Below, piece after piece: positions 62,063 to 64,000 of a DNA stretch of 64,000 nucleotides. Below the pieces are notes generated by a model. It made no database searches. It was not told where the DNA came from and saw nothing but the letters and a program-made list of their open reading frames with translations. Source of the DNA: Pararhizobium sp. (GTDB lineage Bacteria; Pseudomonadota; Alphaproteobacteria; Rhizobiales; Rhizobiaceae); contig JAURWE010000099.1 of assembly GCA_030655075.1 (NCBI GenBank), positions 44,461 through 108,460 of the forward strand, written 5' to 3'. The stretch's first letter is position 1; each line of letters begins with the position of its first letter. Both the position numbers and the translations under genes were made by a program.

Positions 62063-62823
62063 TCCACGATCTCCAGAATATCCGGCGTCTCCCAGGCCAG
62101 ATGCTGGCCGCCATCGAGCGCAATCATTTGCCCTGTGATCGACGGCGTGTCGAACAGAAAGCGAATACTGCGGCCGAATTCCTCAAGTTTCGGACCCTGT
62201 TTCAGGATCAGCCCATCGACCTGCGCCTGGAAATCGACCGGGTCCTGCCGATCGTTCGGCAGGGCAGGGCCGGGGCCGAGCGCGTTGACCCGGATGACCG
62301 GCGCCAGCGCTTGAGCCATGGTCTTGGTCGCCATCCACAGGGCCGATTTCGACAGCATATAGGAATGAAAGCGCGGATTGGGCCTGAGCACCCGCTGGTC
62401 GATGATATTGACGATCAGGCCGCTAACATCGGCCGGCAGCCGATTGGCAAAGTCGCGGGCGAGAATCGAGGGCGCTTTGACATGCAGCGCAAAGTGCATG
62501 TCCCAGACCTCTTCATCGAAATGCGCAACGCTGTCATTGCGGAAAATTGAGGCATTGTTGACGAGAAGGCCGATCGGGCCGATCCCGTCTTCTGCCTGTT
62601 CGAACAGGCCGGCGGCAGCGCGCGAATTGGCCAGATCGCCGGTGACGGCAACGGCTGTTCCGCCCTCGTTGCGGATCGCTTCGACCAGGTCCTGCGCCTC
62701 GGCAATCGAGCTGTTGGCATGGATCGCAACCGCAAATCCGTGGCGGACAAGGTCCTCAACTATAGCTTTGCCGACACGCTTGGCGCCGCCCGTGACCAGG
62801 GCGGTTTTCAGAGGTTTTCTCAA
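62059..62823 (-). CDS. SDR oxidoreductase, pteridine-reductase (FolM)-like
   Basis: 254 aa. TALVTGGAKRVGKAI binds NADPH, LVNNASIFRND follows, YMLSK is the catalytic Tyr-Lys, and VRVNALGPGPALPNDRQ (here VIRVNALGPGPALPNDRQ) is the pattern of pteridine-reductase-like SDRs such as FolM. It would then make reduced pteridines. I take TTG at 62823 as start: AGGAAG lies 5 nt upstream and the residues from there (LRKPLKTALVTGG) fit. A longer frame runs to 62910. Its stop overlaps uvrC (ATGA). Confidence 0.8.
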   Translation of the reverse strand: MRKPLKTALVTGGAKRVGKAIVEDLVRHGFAVAIHANSSIAEAQDLVEAIRNEGGTAVAVTGDLANSRAAAGLFEQAEDGIGPIGLLVNNASIFRNDSVAHFDEEVWDMHFALHVKAPSILARDFANRLPADVSGLIVNIIDQRVLRPNPRFHSYMLSKSALWMATKTMAQALAPVIRVNALGPGPALPNDRQDPVDFQAQVDGLILKQGPKLEEFGRSIRFLFDTPSITGQMIALDGGQHLAWETPDILEIVE

Positions 62824-63179
62824 GGGGCTTCCTGCGCGTTGCTTCGTTTGATTAACGAATGCAAGATATAGGGAGGGAGCGCCAGGCTCAAACACCCTCG
62901 GCAAAATCATTTAAGAAAAATTAATGCCACAGGCCGCAATTGATTTATTTTGCGACGTTTAAGTATAACTTACGTACATCTTCTTTTATGGTTAATAATT
63001 TACCTGTGCCAATATAGCAACATCGCAATTTGACCATGGCGTTGCCTTGAAAATTTCACATTTTAGCTCTTGAGTTTCCTTATTCGATGGTCATTTTGCA
63101 GCAATCCGGGCGGGCTAATCGTAATTCTGATGTTCGGTGTGAAAACCACTCGACCATTATGTTTCATAAGGAGAATAGT
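62824..63179. promoter_or_regulatory. AT-rich upstream region of the Omp gene
   Basis: 356 bp, clearly richer in A and T than the genes around it, with no supported coding frame. A candidate sigma-70 promoter is TTGATT (62940-62945), 18 bases, TATAAC (62964-62969). It would give a leader of about 205 nt, long enough for small-RNA control, which is common for outer-membrane protein mRNAs. The ribosome-binding site AAGGAG lies at 63168-63173. Confidence 0.4.
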
Positions 63180-63818
63180 ATGCGTACTCTTATCACGGCT
63201 CTGATGGCTTCGACCGTCTCGCTTCTGACCTTTTCGGCCGTTCAGGCTGCTGATGCCGTGGACGAAGTTCCGGCTGCACCGGCGGCAGAATACAGCGAAC
63301 CGGTTTCCGGCAACTGGGCAGGCGCTTACGCTGGTGTGACCGCCGGCTACCAGAAGGGCAAGTTCGACGCCACGGGCGGCACCAAGGCTGACGGCTTCGG
63401 CGGCGGCGTCTACGGCGGCTACAACATGCAGAACGGCCAGATCGTTTATGGTGCTGAAGCTGACCTCGGCTATTCCGGCATCGACGCTCAGGACGGTGCC
63501 CGCGCCATGGAACAGGGCGTCAACGGCTCGGTTCGCGGCCGTCTCGGTGTCGATCTGAACCCGGTTCTGGTCTACGGCACGGCCGGTATCGCCGGCTCGA
63601 ACGTCAAGGCGCTCGATGCGACCTCGACCGACAAGCACACGCTGGTCGGCTGGACTGCTGGCGTCGGCGCTGAAGCCATGGTCACCGACAATGTGACGGC
63701 CCGCGTCGAATACCGCTACACCGACTACAACTCGAAGAACTTCGCTCTGAACAGCGGCAACGTGCGCTCGGACCTCGAAGACAACAGCGTTCGCGTCGGC
63801 GTCGGCATGAAGTTCTGA
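63180..63818 (+). CDS. Outer-membrane beta-barrel protein (Omp25/31 family)
   Basis: 212 aa. A signal peptide (MRTLITALMASTVSLLTFSAVQA) leads to a beta-barrel of eight strands or so: NWAGAYAGVTAGYQKGKF, GGGVYGGYNMQNGQIVYGAEADLGYSG and TARVEYRYTDYNSKNF, ending VRVGVGMKF with the C-terminal Phe needed for barrel assembly. This matches the Omp25/Omp31 porin-like group of Brucella and rhizobia. It is monocistronic, with tandem hairpins downstream. Confidence 0.93.
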   Translation: MRTLITALMASTVSLLTFSAVQAADAVDEVPAAPAAEYSEPVSGNWAGAYAGVTAGYQKGKFDATGGTKADGFGGGVYGGYNMQNGQIVYGAEADLGYSGIDAQDGARAMEQGVNGSVRGRLGVDLNPVLVYGTAGIAGSNVKALDATSTDKHTLVGWTAGVGAEAMVTDNVTARVEYRYTDYNSKNFALNSGNVRSDLEDNSVRVGVGMKF

Positions 63819-63844
63819 TTTTCCAAAGAAAATCGACGAAAAAA

Positions 63845-63868
63845 AAGGCCGGGTTCATCCCCGGCCTT
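63845..63868 (+). terminator. Terminator hairpin 1 after the Omp gene
   Basis: AAGGCCGGG and CCCGGCCTT form a 9-bp stem with a 6-base loop, 26 bp after the stop. The following ATACATT is a poor T tract, but an A6 run precedes the stem. Confidence 0.7.
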
Positions 63869-63877
63869 ATACATTGC

Positions 63878-63911
63878 GAGGCCGGAACATCAGGTATGAT
63901 GCTCCGGCCTC
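63878..63911. other. Hairpin 2 after the Omp gene
   Basis: GAGGCCGGA pairs with TCCGGCCTC, and after one mismatch CATCA pairs with TGATG around GGTA: a 14-bp stem with one A/C mismatch. It follows hairpin 1 by 9 bp. The two hairpins share the GGCCGG core. It may be a second terminator or a 3' stabiliser. From here to the window end I see no gene. Confidence 0.6.
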
Positions 63912-64000
63912 GTTGTCATTGGGGTGGTTGCAACACCGCAATGGCGATGCGCAAAGCGGTTGGCCTTCCCGGCCTGAACTTTCGTTCGTAAAAAAGCATG

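Noticed and set aside
60044..62314. 756-codon plus-strand frame opposite uvrC
   Set aside because: Composition and position show it to be antisense to uvrC and the SDR gene.

Overview
The window is a high-GC stretch of chromosome from an alphaproteobacterium, most likely a member of the Rhizobiaceae (Rhizobium, Agrobacterium or a close relative). This rests on the phosphatidylserine synthase/decarboxylase pair, a DUF2232 membrane protein inside the rpsF-rpsR-rplI ribosomal cluster, the fabD-fabG-acpP-fabF-mltG-yicC-gmk run, the lptF-lptG-lptD-surA-pdxA-rsmA operon, an Omp25/31-type porin, and intergenic inverted repeats of rhizobial style. Nearly everything is housekeeping. I see no tRNA, rRNA, CRISPR array, prophage, insertion sequence or plasmid-transfer gene.

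Layout. 1-9.6 kb: the end of a proline iminopeptidase, citramalate synthase (cimA), a vapBC toxin-antitoxin module, a RarD permease, a LOG-family phosphoribohydrolase, a large LysM/Ig-like envelope protein and an Atm1-type ABC exporter. 9.6-12.4 kb: two small enzyme-fold proteins, then psd-pssA for phosphatidylethanolamine synthesis. 12.6-19 kb: a minus-strand run alr, parD, parE, radA, cvpA, purF and an SDR, in which the toxin gene overlaps the start of radA. 19-24.7 kb: a secreted hypothetical, dnaB, and a MarR-MFS-HlyD drug-efflux cluster. 24.7-27.5 kb: rpsF-rpsR-DUF2232-rplI. 27.5-29.2 kb: a small accessory patch with a repeat element, a DUF2945 protein and an unrecognised membrane-anchored protein.

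29.2-37.4 kb: an aldo/keto reductase, then the fatty-acid cluster running into mltG, yicC and gmk. 37.5-47.1 kb: an OmpA-like lipoprotein-style protein, an isoprenylcysteine-methyltransferase-like membrane protein, then the LPS-export/outer-membrane operon lptF-lptG-lptD-surA-pdxA-rsmA. 47.6-56.9 kb: pepA-holC, a sugar 1-dehydrogenase, a two-domain GNAT, an ABC-F ATPase, a protein with a degenerate GGDEF domain, DinB, a GST-like protein and ndk. 57-62.8 kb: a secreted helical protein, moaE, moaD, pgsA, uvrC and a pteridine-reductase-like SDR. 63-64 kb: an outer-membrane beta-barrel protein.

Functionally the window is dominated by envelope building: phospholipids (psd, pssA, pgsA), fatty acids, LPS transport, peptidoglycan (alr, mltG, LysM protein) and outer-membrane proteins. 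The unusual material is non-coding or small: three families of intergenic inverted repeats, each present twice; two toxin-antitoxin modules with clear operator palindromes; a structured leader ahead of rpsF; and several tightly overlapping stop/start junctions. I found no clear case of a wholly new multi-gene system. The best leads are the repeat families, the parDE insertion into the radA operon and the degenerate GGDEF protein.
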